NCBI GenBank assembly: GCA_047967505.1 | Contig: CM106540.1 | Strand: one strand, 5' to 3' | Length of the DNA stretch: 64,000 nucleotides | Origin: Dipteris shenzhenensis | Lineage: Eukaryota; Polypodiophyta; Polypodiopsida; Gleicheniales | In this document: one piece after another, positions 34,021-45,159 of the stretch | Position numbering within the stretch: position 1 is the stretch's first letter | Layout of the letters: every line of letters starts with the position of its first letter | Notes under the pieces: generated by a model | What the model was told of the DNA's origin: nothing | What the model saw: the letters and a program-made list of their open reading frames with translations, nothing else | Database searches by the model: none | Position numbers and translations under genes: made by a program

Positions 34021-35315
34021 TTATAAGAAGGATAATTGCCTGCTGCCCATTATACAGCCTCCATCAGTCCCTCCCTTCTTGAAACCGGCCTTCAAAGAAC
34101 TAAAGGGCAGTAATCTTCATCTACTCAATCATAAGCCTCATAAATAGCCACAATGCAAGCTTCAGTCACTTCAGTCACTTAACAATACTTAAAAATAAAC
34201 TTCAACAACAACAATAGGGAGGCTAGAATGCCCCTGCTAAGTGAAAACAGTACACAACACGCCCACTGGCCCCAAATGACTTGGCGCCCCTTTCGATATT
34301 TATTTAATGCTCCTGAATGGAAATGCTTTACACCAGGGGTTCACCCCCGCACTGTTCTTCTCTACAAATCCTCTAACTGTCTTCTGGGCATCAAATCCAA
34401 GTGCACCACTAGAATCCAACTGGCAAGGCAATCTTAGGCATCCACTTCTAAATTGACCCAACTGAAAGGCATCCAAGCATCCAAACCACTAGCAAATTGT
34501 ACCCAACCAGCCTCAAGGCTATCACATGCGTCCACATTGTCCTTAAGCCTTTCCCCAAGAACACCCTTGCCTCTGGGTGCTTGCTAGAACCTGAGAGAGA
34601 CCAGAATGGACTGCAAAACAGCACACATGCACTGCAAAATGCTTCAAAGCAAGAAATGCAGACAAATGGAAGTCCAAATCCAAAAACCCATTGTCTGTGG
34701 CTGAGGGGCGAGCTCTGTTTTTCGTGCCTATCCCTTGTCAGGCCCCCAGCAGGGTGTAGGAGTCTTCCAGCTTCCAAGAAAAGAGAAAAGGAGCAGATAG
34801 AAGGCGGAAGGGAGGGCAAGAAAGAGCTGTAGAGGACAAAAAGCTGCCAGATCTTCCCCGAAGTCTTTGCTCGAGGATTTGTGCCAGGAAAACCTCCTCA
34901 GACGTGTGCCCTCCTCGAATCTCACGCCCAAAAGAGTCCGTACAGCCGCCTGGATAAATGCGCTAGCAATCCTGCACGGCAGTTATACAATTGCCTTGAG
35001 ACTCATGCCCGTGGCCTCGGGCTTTGTGCAGCAGCGTAAAAGGGGGAGGAAGCCAGCTAAAACGTGAGGAGTGCAGCCAACAGCAAAAAGAGCAGGAAAG
35101 AAACTAAGCCTGATGTTGAAATCTGCCCATAATGCTTCTGCTAGGCCTCATGACGGTGAGGGAAGAGAGATGGTAGGTGGGAAAAGGCATGCCCCTGCAT
35201 GCATGACACTTGGCCCTTCATTAAAGCTCTAACCCACCTGACCAAGGACAACGTTGGTTGTCCTTGGGCCCAACTTTAGACCCCTCTCTAGTGCCTTTTC
35301 CTTGCCCCTAGGACC
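34021..35315 (-). repeat. Probable body of the chromovirus 3' LTR
   Basis: Continues the LTR that starts at 35482 (minus orientation) without coding features. Several open frames on both strands around 34.5-35.0 kb show no motif. The LTR's far end is undetermined because no second full copy is present. Confidence 0.35.
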
Positions 35316-35482
35316 TAGTGGTACACCTAGACTTTGCCCCTAGGGACTTCTAGGAAGTTTGCACTTTCTCTAGCTAGTCCCTCACGACCAAACTATTACT
35401 TAACTTAACCATGGTTAACCTCAGGTTAAGCGTGAGTTGAGTTACAAAAATACTGTACATCACTTTTCACGTCCCCGTGACA
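35316..35482 (-). repeat. Start of the chromovirus 3' LTR
   Basis: On the minus strand it begins TGTCACGGGGACGTG immediately after a purine tract (GAGAGGAGGGTA, complement of 35483-35494). That is the PPT/LTR junction expected for the minus-strand gypsy element. It pairs as an inverted repeat with 33082-33244. Confidence 0.75.
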
Positions 35483-35749
35483 TACCCTCCTCTCAAAACA
35501 GCAAAGTACCCAGGTTGCTGCTGGAAACTTACAGTGAAAGTAAAGAAAATAGGCAGAAATAGCCCATACCAGAATATACATAATCTGTAAAATACAACCT
35601 TGCAATGAACATATGGTGTAGGAGAGCGCGCCAGTCCATCCATAGATCAATGCATCCTCTCGGGGGAGTGTCTAGAACACCCATCAAGGAGACCTCACGG
35701 CAGAAATACTATAAGCAAGCATCTCGGGTGAGACAATCGGTGCCACCAA

Positions 35750-36271
35750 GCGATCTCCAGATACATGAGCAGTCTGAATCAAGGAAGGGGAGGTGCTATC
35801 CTCCTCTCGAGCACCAAGCAATGCTCCAGATCTCTGCTTTGCTGAACCTGTAGGAGCCTGCACCATAGTGGGCTCGAGCTGAAATGCATCCCGGTAGACC
35901 TGCAAAATCTGAGGTGATTCTGCCAAATCACCCTCCTCCATCCACTTTGCATCTAGTGCAGGATAGTTCCTGAACTTCACCAGGTAGCGACAGGAAACTC
36001 TACCTTTTACTTTTCTTTGCATATGTGCCAAAATTTGTTCCGGAACCAAGATTTCATCCAACTCTTCGACCTCAGGCTGATCCTCATGAAGCAGGTCAGT
36101 AGGCACATCGCCATGTAAAGGCTTCAACAAACTCACATGAAAGGCATTGTGTATGGTCCAAGTGGCAGGTAGCTTCAGCCTGTAAGCTACATCATTAATG
36201 TGTTCAAAAACCTGCAAAGGACCATAGTACCTCTTCTTCAGCTTTGTGTACACTTTGTCCTTGCCTTTCAT
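35750..36271 (-). pseudogene. Integrase C-terminus with GPY/F and chromodomain
   Basis: LKKRYYGPLQVFEHINDVAY followed by LPATWTIHNAFHVSLLKPL is the GPY/F module. Then PEQILAHMQRKVKGRVSCRY, LVKFRNYPALDAKWMEEGDL and PQILQVYRDAF form a chromodomain with its aromatic Tyr and Trp. This is the longest uninterrupted part of the element: 195 codons, including a tail beyond the domain. Confidence 0.9.
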
Positions 36272-36649
36272 CTTCCAGAGTCATGCTTTTTGGAAATGCA
36301 GCAGAGCACCCAATCTCCCTCTTTCAAGAGTAACTCGCGGCAATGCTTATCTGCTGCCCGTTCGTGCTTCTCTTGGCTTTTCTAGATGGCTGTTTTAACC
36401 TTTTGGTAAGCAATATCTAGACTTCCCATAAATCTGTCCGCTTCAAAAATCTTCTCTTTCATATGCAGGATGGTACCTTCCGTTCTCCTGCCACAATTTC
36501 AAAGTGTGCTTTCCCTATGGATGAATGTACAATGTTGTTGTATGCAAGTGGCAGAAATTACTCCCATGTCGATTGCTGATCCGAAACATAAGATTTGAGA
36601 AGATCAAGGGCAATGGAGTTGGCTTCTTATGACTGCCCATCAGATTCAA

Positions 36650-37140
36650 GATGGAAAGAGGACGAGAAATTCAGCATAGTACCCATATTCTCAAAGATAC
36701 CTCTCCAAAAAATACTTGTCATCCGCGGATCTCGTATCACTGACAATTGATTGAGGCATCCCATGATGTTTGAACACATGAAACATAAAAAGTCTTGCCA
36801 TCTGGACTGTTGTAATCTTCTTCAATACGGGAATAAAATGGGCCTCCTTGCTGAATCTGCAAATAATGGTCCATATCCCATCATGTCCCGATGGTGTACG
36901 AGGAAGATCGAAGATAAAATCCATGGCAATGCTTTGCCGGGGTCGATTGGGAATAGGTAAAGGCTGCAGCGGTCCAACCGGCTTTTGTCTGTTATATTTC
37001 ACCTTTTGGCAGGTGATGCATGTCCTGACATATGCCTCGACATCCTTCCTCAATGCTGGCCAAAAGAAATAATGCTCCACAACCTCTGTGTCCTGCATAA
37101 GGTGGGGTGGGTTGCCTCCCACGGCCGCATGCCGGGGCAT
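36650..37140 (-). pseudogene. Integrase zinc-binding and core (element 3)
   Basis: A HHCC-type zinc-binding domain (FFWPALRKDVEAYVRTCITC with upstream His), then PLPIPNRPRQSIAMDFIFDL with the first core Asp and MPQSIVSDTRSADDKYFLER (second Asp; normally SDRDPRF). The third catalytic Glu is not identifiable, and the frame breaks after 36691. Confidence 0.85.
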
Positions 37141-37236
37141 GACTCTCTGTTAAAACTTTTGGCCTCAATTGTCTCATGACACACTCTGCCATGCATCATC
37201 TAGAAAACCCTCCTTGAGAATATAGTGCTCATGCCT

Positions 37237-37930
37237 CTAGCCATCGATCGATTGATCATAAATCCGTGCAAAATCAGCATCATTGGCATACTGATCCTTC
37301 ATGGCATCAAGCTCATCATGGTATGCAAGGGTAACGGCTGAAACTTGCGGCTTAACAGACACTGCATCTGGGGTGGGCTTTTGTGAAAGTGCATCTGCAA
37401 CAACATTCTTCTTCCCACGCACATGCACAATCTGAAAGTGAAACATCGAAAGAAAATTTGCCCACCTCATATGCTTCTCTAGTGAGAAAGTGCTGCAAGG
37501 ACTAGTGATCAGTCAGAACATGAAAATCAGTGCCTTAAAGATAATGCTTCCAGGTCGAAAGAGCATGTATGACAGCCAACATCTCTTTCTCATAGATCCC
37601 GAAATTCATTTCAGCATCCTGGAGCACTCCACTCTCGTATGCCACTACTCTTCCATCCTCCATAAGTACCCCGCCTACGCTTGGACAGCAAAAGAATTAC
37701 GAAGATCAGGCAATATGATTACAGGATCGGAGCAGAGCTTCTCTTTCAGATTCTCAAAAGCTACAATTTCTTTGGGACCCCATCTGAAAGTGAGCCCTTT
37801 CTTCTGCAAGGCATGGAGTGGTGATGCAATCTCTACAAAATACCGGATAAATCTCTTGTAGTACGAGCAAGAGCACAAACCATAAAGGCTGCGTACTTCA
37901 TGGATTCATTGGAGTAACTGATTGGCTGAG
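37237..37930 (-). pseudogene. RT thumb and RNase H (element 3)
   Basis: YYKRFIRYFVEIASPLHAL and ENLKEKLCSDPVIILPDL (about 37880-37690) give the RT thumb and RNase H start, followed by frameshifted RNase H. FQIVHVRGKKNVVADALSQK (about 37430-37370) is the RNase H C-terminal block. Confidence 0.85.
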
Positions 37931-37984
37931 CTCCGGCCAAGCCATATCCGCATCACACAAAGGACCCATCTCTTATGTCCGTAT

Positions 37985-39411
37985 TCCCAACGTTCCAGCC
38001 AGCTCTGGAGAAATAAAGTCGGCCTTGGCTCCTGGATCAACAAACATTAGAGCTGTTTGGTGGAGATAACTCTGTAGCATCTATTTTCTAAACAGCCCCG
38101 ATCAGGTTTGGCGAAAGACCAGCAGTGGGTTTGGGCTTCTTATTCTTCTAATCATTCCTCTCCTCTTCCTTATGCTCACCCTGCTCAGTAGGAGGGAACT
38201 TCCTCTTCCTGTGGCCCTCCTTGCAAATATAACATTTGTTGGCATCATAAAGAATTTGATTTACTTCATCTGACATACGAGTACAAGACGATACTCATCT
38301 CTGTCCTGCAACAAACTTTGCTTTCATAGGTTGCGAGAGCTTTCTGAACTTCTTAGGAGATTCCGTCTTGCTGCCCTTTGACTTCGATGTCTTCTGTTGG
38401 CTACCTCTGAACCCAGAAACCTTCCCCTTCATGAGTGCATAAATGGTAGTGGCATTCTCAATCAACTGGGACATACTGGAGACCTTTGTCTCTATGCAGT
38501 AGTCCCGAATCTCATTTGGCATCCCACAGCAATACCTTTCAATTTGCTCATACATAAATACATACTTGTAGGAATTTGTTGGCAACAAGGCTTCCCAAAA
38601 CTTCTTATTATAGTCTTCCAAATTTCTGCAATTTGCTACATGCAAATTGTACCAGGCGGTCATGATATCTACCTCGAAAGTGGTAGTTAACCATGCGGCT
38701 GAGAACACCTCTTTGAATTCAACCCATGTGGTAGGTGCTCTACCCTGCAAAAGTAAGTTGGTCCACCATTGGAGCGTGTTGCCCTTCAAAAAGGTGGCTG
38801 CCTTTCGAGCTCTAGAAGACTCTATAAAGTGTCCACCTGAGTAGGCAGCATCAAATTGTTACATGAATGTCAAAGCCTTCAATCTGTCCTGCATCCCATT
38901 GAAGGTTTCAAACTTCACAGCTGCCCCTCCCTCCTTATAATCTTTCAGCTTGCCTTTAGGGGTGAGGTTATCATAAACGGGGGGCTGTAAAAAGGGCAGA
39001 GTCATCATTGCTCCCGCATTTGGAGCCATTCCACCTGTACCCATGGTGGGGTTAAACATTCTGGGTCCCACTCCCTGCATCTGTGGCATATTCCAAGGAT
39101 TACCCATCATCCCAGGCATACTTGTCTACATCCCAAGTTGCATCCCAATGTTTGAGTACATCATATTGGCATTTGCAGGGGGCATTCCACCCATCATTTG
39201 CTGATGGAAATTCTGCATTCTGGGCTGCATGCTGCCAACAAAGCTGCTTGGCATTCGGGGCCCTTCTGTGGGTTGTCCCACCTTTGCCTGAAAAACTGAG
39301 CCCCCCTCCAAAGTATCCTGGATGCATCATGGTCTGAGGAAGGACTTGCTGTCCTTGATTGACTAAATGAAAATTATTGGTATTACCCGCAACAAGGGTG
39401 ACTATGGGCAT
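37985..39411 (-). pseudogene. gag and protease start (element 3)
   Basis: Met/Gly/Gln/Asn-rich N-terminus (39410-38990), then capsid: AAVKFETFNGMQDRLKALTF, FLKGNTLQWWTNLLLQGRAP, EVDIMTAWYNLHVANCRNLE and NKKFWEALLPTNSYKYVFMY. A basic tail and one CxxC knuckle (CYICKEGHRKRKF, about 38235-38195, last Cys replaced by Phe) follow. The protease scrap LMFVDPGAKADFISPELAG at about 38050-37990 has Pro where Thr follows the catalytic Asp. Confidence 0.85.
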
Positions 39412-39790
39412 CTGTGGTGGCTGTACATTGAAAGATACATGCCTGTGAGTCTTCTTATGCTTCTTCTGCTTTTTGGATCTTTGGCAGGCTTACTACAGTA
39501 TAGGCCCAATACTCTCTCTTTTTTCATTGGGTCAGATTCTGGGCACTATGGACCATTTGGAAGTAGGAGAATCAGGTGTTCTTGGGACAGCCATTGCTCC
39601 AACCTTATGAGTTTTTTAGAGCATCATTACGACAATCTCTGTATGATGCTTGTCATCATGATGATTTGGATGTATCATCTTTAGAGGTGTTTTCCCATTG
39701 CTTTTGATTTTTCAGAATAGTCTTTTCTTTAGACTATTCTCATTGTAAAAACTTTTCTTGATATAAATATAGTGGTTTCACCAAAAAAAG
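39412..39790 (+). mobile_element. Possible LINE 3' end
   Basis: T-rich sequence ends GATATAAATATAGTGGTTTC, then ACCAAAAAAAG. It resembles plant LINE 3' untranslated ends (T-rich, 'ATAxxxGGTTTxACC' then A-run). A frame at 39367-39684 spans the border and looks incidental. No LINE ORF is visible upstream because gypsy gag lies there. Confidence 0.35.
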
Positions 39791-39849
39791 TATGTCATAT
39801 GAGCTGTAAATTTCCTCTCAGCTCTTACAGACCCATCTCTAGGAAAGGC

Positions 39850-41065
39850 ATTCCTATTCATTTTTCCCAATATGCAGATGTTTAGGAGTCGTCTCCAAAG
39901 AAGGCATATCATGTACCATCTCATGTCTCTGTAACAACTGCAAACTGCCATATTTCACATGACCATACGTTGCATGCCGTAATTCTGCATTTTTCATTTC
40001 AGAAGTCATTGTTGCCACACATGCATTAGACATATTGCTGTCATGTCTGTCCAGCTGGTACAAAGCTTGACTCAAAGTGCCTGTACTATATGGCTCTATC
40101 CTTGACAATGCACTTATCGTGTTTAAAAATGGTAGCATAGCCTCTTTTCCCAAAACAGGACACAGGAAAAGTAAATTCTTCTTAATTATTGGCACATACA
40201 GGACAGTTGGAAGGCATAAATCAGTCCCATTCTTGATGACAAAAAAATCCTTCCAACTCCCTTTTAGGGAATATGAAGAATTGTTGGCACAAGACACTCT
40301 TTTGCCAATGGGAGCAGGCTACAAATACAAATAAATTCTTCCTGGAAGTAATGTGCCATCAAAACGAGGCTTATTTTTGCAGTCAGTGCACAAGGCTTGA
40401 TCACCATGATGCACATCAATAGAAATATTTGTCCTTGTTTGTTCTTTTTGCAATAATAGCCCCACAAGTTCTTGAAAAGTTAGGTGGAACTATACTATGC
40501 CACATGGACAGATTTAGAGAAGTATGAAAGGACAAATAAGTCTCTGGCATAGAATTCGGAGTTGTACATATAAGCTGACTATGACTTATAACTCCATCAA
40601 TGTTCAACAATGGTTGTCTAAGATCTTGGATCTTAGTCAAATAATCTGACATTGAGTTACCCTTAAGTATCTAGCCACTGTCAAGTTGTCCTTTTAAGGA
40701 AGAGACTCTGGCTTCATTCCTTACCTCATACAGATTCTCCAAGGTGTCCCAAGCTTGCTTGGAAGTCTTGGATGGACGGACATGAGGTATGATGAATCTC
40801 ATAAGAGACAAGGAAATGACTGACCAAGCCTGGTCATTTCTAGTATTCGATCCTGAGTAGTAACAGCATGTGCAACTGATGCATCTAGACTCACTTGAGC
40901 CTGCTTTCTTTTATGGGGATTCCCTCCTTGCAGAGGTGGAGTAGCAATTACTGCATATCTATAACAAAACCCCACAGACTCTTTGCAACCAATAGATTCT
41001 CTACTCATGAATAATTGGTAACCATCCAATGTATCCTCCTAAGCAAAACTCCAAAAACATCTCAT
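39850..41065 (-). pseudogene. Ty1/copia gag to pre-integrase remnant
   Basis: Minus strand, several frames: KTSKQAWDTLENLYEVRNEA and NSMSDYLTKIQDLRQPLLNI (UBN2 gag). Then CANNSSYSLKGSWKDFFVIK and LPTVLYVPIIKKNLLFL, the LxDVLYVPxLxxNLLS block after copia protease. ELRHATYGHVKYGSLQLLQR is the GAG-pre-integrase LWHxRxGHxxxxxL motif. The zinc knuckle and protease active site are not readable. Integrase, RT and LTRs are absent. Confidence 0.8.
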
Positions 41066-41313
41066 GGATTATTCCATCTTCAAAGAGAAATGCACAAACA
41101 ACTCCAAAAATTCATGTGTTGTGAATTATATTGCACCAACAAAAGGACACTGTTCCACAAGCCAAGGCTAGGCAATGCAGCCTGAATATATTAGTTTTGA
41201 ACTGAAAAAGTGGACTGTTTGAGCATATCAATGCAGACTCCACTCTACCCCAAAAATGCACTATTTGTAAAATGTTTCTTGAATCTAAATTTTGTAGCAA
41301 ACTATAGCAGCTG

Positions 41314-41576
41314 TGTTAGAATTATTGCTATAATTTAGCAGTGACCAATGCAATGTAATAAGTAGGTTAGGGGCACTTTTCCCTCACTTAGAGGTTTTTC
41401 CCCCTAACCACAGTTAGTTCACTAACTATGGTTAGTGAAGTGATAAGGTTTTGTCACTTAGACCAAACCCATCACTCAGTTCAGTTGTACTACACTCATC
41501 TATTTGCAACTAAGCTTTCAGCTCTCACTCTCTCCTGCTTCTTGCTCTCACTGTTTCTCTCTCTCCCATTCTCACA
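41314..41576 (+). repeat. Putative 5' LTR end of another gypsy element
   Basis: T/C-rich sequence ending CTCACA just before a primer site. A TG start at 41314 is my guess and is not verified by a second copy. Confidence 0.4.
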
Positions 41577-41578
41577 TT

Positions 41579-41590
41579 TGGTATTAGAGC
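41579..41590 (+). promoter_or_regulatory. Degenerate Met-tRNA primer-binding site
   Basis: TGGTATTAGAGC differs at one base from the canonical TGGTATCAGAGC and follows an LTR-like ...CTCACA end. Confidence 0.65.
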
Positions 41591-41639
41591 GGGTTGACCC
41601 TGCTCTTCTGCTTCTCACCTCCAGCTCCTCCATCAGTCC

Positions 41640-42015
41640 ACCGTCCGTACAGATCGTACGGACTGATTCCGTACAGTCCTGAATATTACCTGCGCTACCA
41701 TTCGTCATCGTCATCGTACAGTTCGTCGCCGTACAGCTCCGTACACAGGCGCCGTACAGCCTGAAGCCCCGTACGTACATGCGCCGTACTACCTGCTCCG
41801 CAGGTATCTTCGCCGTACAGACCGTACGGCTCCTGCACCATATTCCATACATCGTCGCCAACCTTCGTCTGTACAACCCGCACGTGTGGCAGTACAACAT
41901 GCGTCGATCGTACAAGTGTAGTACCTACCGTACATGTCCGTACATTTCGTACAACCTGCAGCAGACAGTACAGTACGGACATCCGTACTTTCTGCGTGCA
42001 GCCCATCCGTACAGG
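41640..42015. repeat. GTAC (CCGTACAG-like) motif cluster
   Basis: I count 23 GTAC tetramers in about 375 bp, where one or two are expected by chance. Most sit in CCGTACAG, TCGTACAA or CCGTACGG contexts with irregular spacing of 6-40 bp. GTAC is self-complementary, so the cluster reads the same on both strands. Long frames on both strands here (Val-Gln, Arg-Thr and Tyr-Arg rich) are by-products of the motif. Confidence 0.85.
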
Positions 42016-42770
42016 CACTCTTGAAGTTGGTCGTTTGGCAGGTACACTTTGCAGGAAGCCATTGATTGGCAGAGCAATTCTTTGGACAGAATTGAGCACA
42101 TTCTGTGAATTGGGCATTTTGTTAGATTTGGGGCTTTTGTCCATTGTTTGGCACACATTGCAAGCAAATTGCAAAGATTGGACAAGAAATTTGAGCTTTT
42201 GCAGGAGATTAGCTATTTGGGTGAAATTTGGCTTAATTTCAACTCGAAATTTGGGGCTTTTGTTCAGAAATTGCGGATTTGGCGCTTTTAGTAAATTTGC
42301 CCCTTTTTGGTTGCAATTTCAAGCCACTGGGGCTTTTGTGTTGGGAGAGCAATTTGACAGATTTCAGTTCACACTGCCTTTCTGTGAGTGTTTTGAAGCA
42401 CTCACCATGTTAACAAGGATAGCGAAAGTGAGAAAGGGAGAGAGAGAGGAGTGCACATGATATAGCTACCTGCACACTAAGTTTATTGAACATGAATATG
42501 AAGATATACATGTGAACCCATTAGGGTTAGGGTTAAGGTTAGGGTTTGCCCCTATGCCCTATGTAGATGGTGCAATTTACACCATCCTAAAAAATTTAAT
42601 GCCAGTTCATTTTTGTAGATTTTGGAGTAAAGAAAAATGAGAAAATAGCAAATTTCTTACAAAGACCCAAAACGAGTTCCCTTTTTTCCTAATGTTAGAT
42701 AGTTTCTATGTGTGAGAAAATACCTCAGTGAAGAATGATCTATTTGAACATAAAAATCAGCACCCAATGA
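42016..42770. other. Leader-like, non-coding stretch
   Basis: GGGGCTTTTG/AATTTG-rich sequence. A 154-codon frame at 41996-42460 has Leu/Cys/Phe-rich composition and no motif; I do not accept it as a gene. Four TTAGGG-type units sit at 42521-42547. Confidence 0.4.
42521..42547 (+). repeat. Short interstitial telomere-like repeat
   Basis: TTAGGGTTAGGGTTAAGGTT followed by AGGGTTT: four units, one mutated. Too short to indicate a chromosome end. Confidence 0.8.
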
Positions 42771-42774
42771 TTAG

Positions 42775-43055
42775 TGTTTACACTATGATGGGGCAAGAAT
42801 TATAGCAAACATCTCCTTTTCATAAATCTAGAAATTCATTTCTGTAGGCTGCAACACCCTGCTCTCATAAGCAACGACCCTTCAATCCTAAATAAGAATG
42901 CCTCCAATGCTATTCCCACATGCATCACACTAGATAACGAAGGGCTTTCTCAAATCTGGCAAGATTAACACAGGGTCAAAGCACAACTCTTCTTTTAGCT
43001 CTTCAAAAGCTATAATTTCTTTGGAAGCCCATCAAAGCATCAGTTTTTTTTTTAC
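42775..43055 (-). pseudogene. Ty3/gypsy RNase H fragment (minus strand)
   Basis: The minus-strand reading FEELKEELCFDPVLILPDLR, CDACGNSIGGILI, VVAYESRVLQPTEMNF and YEKEMFAIILA matches the RNase H start of gypsy elements. It parallels 37540-37800 of element 3, so it comes from a related chromovirus. Several stops. Confidence 0.75.
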
Positions 43056-43182
43056 ACTAGGTGCTGGTGTGTGAGTGAGTAGCCTATATAAGGCTTGTAC
43101 TTCTCATGATTATGAATAAGATACCTTTCATTATATTTTCATTCATGTATCATTTCCTCACACCCTAACCTTCTCTCCCTCT

Positions 43183-44190
43183 CTCTCCACCATGTTTCTG
43201 ACAGAGCATGCCACTATGCTCGAAATCCGGGGAAAGGATCTTGACAGTATGAAGGCATAGTATGCAGATTCAGCAAAGTTTGGCACCCAGTTCCAGTTAG
43301 TCACGACTCTTGCTCTAGGCCATTACTCATTAGAGGACGAATAGCTTTTCTATAAGAAAATATCTTGTGTACTCAGCAGTTGCTTCTCCATGATGCCCAC
43401 GACGCCCTTACCGGTGGTCATAGAGGTATCAATGGTACTTTAGAGAAGTTAGAGCGCTATTTCTACTGGCCAAAATGCGAATGAATGTATACGGCTATGT
43501 TCATAATTGTCAGATATGCCAAAAGGTCAAGGCTTCCCACAAGAAGGCAGCTAGCTTACTTATGCCATTGTCAATACCCAATGGACATAAGTATGGACTT
43601 CATGGAACCACTTCTAGCATCCGTAGTTACGCATAACACTCAATGTCTTACTATTTTTTATCACTTTAGTAAATATTGTATGCTTATTCCCTACAAGCAG
43701 ACGGCCAACGTTGAGCACGTAGCTCATTTGTTCATAAAGTATTGGTATCCCATTAGAGGGTTGCCAAGGACCATCACACCCGACACAGATTCCAAATTCA
43801 CATCTAATTTTTGACGAGCCCTGTTTGATAATTTTCGTACTAAGCTATAGATGTCCAGCGCATTCCATCTGCAATCAAATGGAGAGACAGAAAGGTAATG
43901 GTATGGAGTTTTATATTTTAAAATCATATTGTCATGATGCTCAAGGAAAGTGGGAGTAGTTTCTTCCGCTTGTGCAGGCCATTTTGAACGATACCTATTC
44001 TTCGAGCATTGGTCGCACGCCTTATGAAGTGGCGTTTGGAAGGCGGTTTACATCACTCCTTACCAAGATAGTATCTCCATTTCTTGAAGCCAACAAAACC
44101 ACGGAATCTATGGCAGAGATTACAGAGTCAATGAAAACCCGCATTGCCAAAGCTCAAGCATCGTACACACGCAAATGGCTTTGCTAGTTT
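43183..44190 (+). pseudogene. Ty3/gypsy integrase fragment (element 4)
   Basis: Plus-strand blocks across frames: LGHYSLEDE (linker), LLHDAHDALTGGHRGINGTL with GYVHNCQICQKVKAS (HHCC zinc-binding, about 43390-43530), MDISMDFMEPL (first Asp), RGLPRTITPDTDSKFTSNF (second Asp), SAFHLQSNGETER (HPQxNGxxE with catalytic Glu, about 43860-43895) and SSSIGRTPYEVAFGRR (C-terminal). Four or more frameshifts. It is the opposite orientation to the RNase H fragment next to it. Confidence 0.88.
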
Positions 44191-45006
44191 ATCTTTACTT
44201 TCTCCATTGGCTCTCCCCTTGCAAAGTATGTATCAAGTTGATGCATCCACTTCTAATCACCTAAATAATCCAATTTTCAACATCCTCCTAGAACATGTTG
44301 TGGGCATAATCTGATGAAGCTAGAGTATATGAAGGGGATATTTAGGGTCATTTCTTTTTTTGCTTAGTGAGTTCACCTCTTCCGCTTTATTCAAAGCATC
44401 ATCCTTACAAACATGCTCAACTCCATCCTAAGCAACTGCTACTTTGTCCTAGCATTACACGTACCTAGGTCATTCATAACATGGCTTATGAAGCTTTAGG
44501 AACCCATCTGTCGTGCCTCATGAGTCATCATGCTTCCTCTCTCCTGTCACCACTTGTACCGTTTTAACTTTTTGTTGAGCATTAATTAGGACTGCCTTCT
44601 ACTACACAAGTGTTACTTTCTTTTAAACCTTGAGAGGAAAAGCGTTTTGTGGAGCACTTCTTTTGAAACAATCTTTTTGGGATTAATCTAGCAACCAATC
44701 CTCAAACCCTTCTGGATTGGAAATCCATCAATTTCTAACTCCCACTTCCCATTCATTTTGCATATATGTTGAGTTTTTGGTGCATTACATACATGAATTG
44801 CCAAGTGCGAATGGCCCATAGGATGTAGGAATGCTAAATATGATCCACAGTCACTTTAGATGAGGAGCCACTCCTTTGGACTCAAAGGGAACTTAATTGA
44901 TCTATGGACTGTACCATGTTGGTCAGTGAAGGAATCAAAACTAGAAGAAAGCCATTATGTAGCCATTACTCAATCATATTAAACTAAAGAGAAGCCAATT
45001 CACAAG
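44191..45006. other. No recognised gene; likely intron/TE debris
   Basis: If the CMS1-like gene continues, this lies in its next intron. I searched the minus strand for the expected following exon (GTPxRIxxL region) and did not find it. Confidence 0.35.
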
Positions 45007-45102
45007 TATCCAAACATTTGTTGATTCGTGATCTGTTTGGAGAAATGTGACAAATATCCAAACATTTGTTGATTCGTGATCTGTTTGGAGAAATGTGACA
45101 AT
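45007..45102. repeat. 48-bp tandem duplication
   Basis: Two perfect or near-perfect abutting copies of TATCCAAACATTTGTTGATT... with a period of 48 bp, inside the presumed intron of the CMS1-like gene. Confidence 0.95.
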
Positions 45103-45159
45103 AACAAAACAAACATGTCCCAACAAGACAAGGGTCAAAGGAAAGGAAGGGAAAACCAC

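Larger units (their letters stand above)
35483..39411 (-). mobile_element. Chromovirus-type Ty3/gypsy element (element 3), RT deleted
   Basis: Minus-strand order: gag, zinc knuckle, protease start, RT thumb/RNase H, integrase, GPY/F domain, chromodomain, PPT, LTR. The chromodomain assigns it to chromoviruses, which target heterochromatin. The RT fingers and palm are missing: protease goes to RT thumb in about 150 bp near 37.9-38.0 kb. No 5' LTR is present; LINE-tail sequence abuts the gag start at 39.4 kb. Confidence 0.9.

Noticed and set aside
41496-42185. Minus-strand frames of 139-159 codons over the GTAC cluster
   Set aside because: Their Val-Arg-Thr and Leu-Tyr-Gly repetitiveness is explained by the self-complementary GTAC motif, not by protein selection.
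41996-42460. 154-codon frame starting with ATG
   Set aside because: Leu/Cys/Phe-rich translation of TTTTG/GGGGCT-rich leader sequence, overlapping the GTAC cluster. No domain.
42521-42547. Telomere or chromosome-end signal
   Set aside because: Only four units, one mutated, surrounded by retroelement debris. An interstitial scrap.
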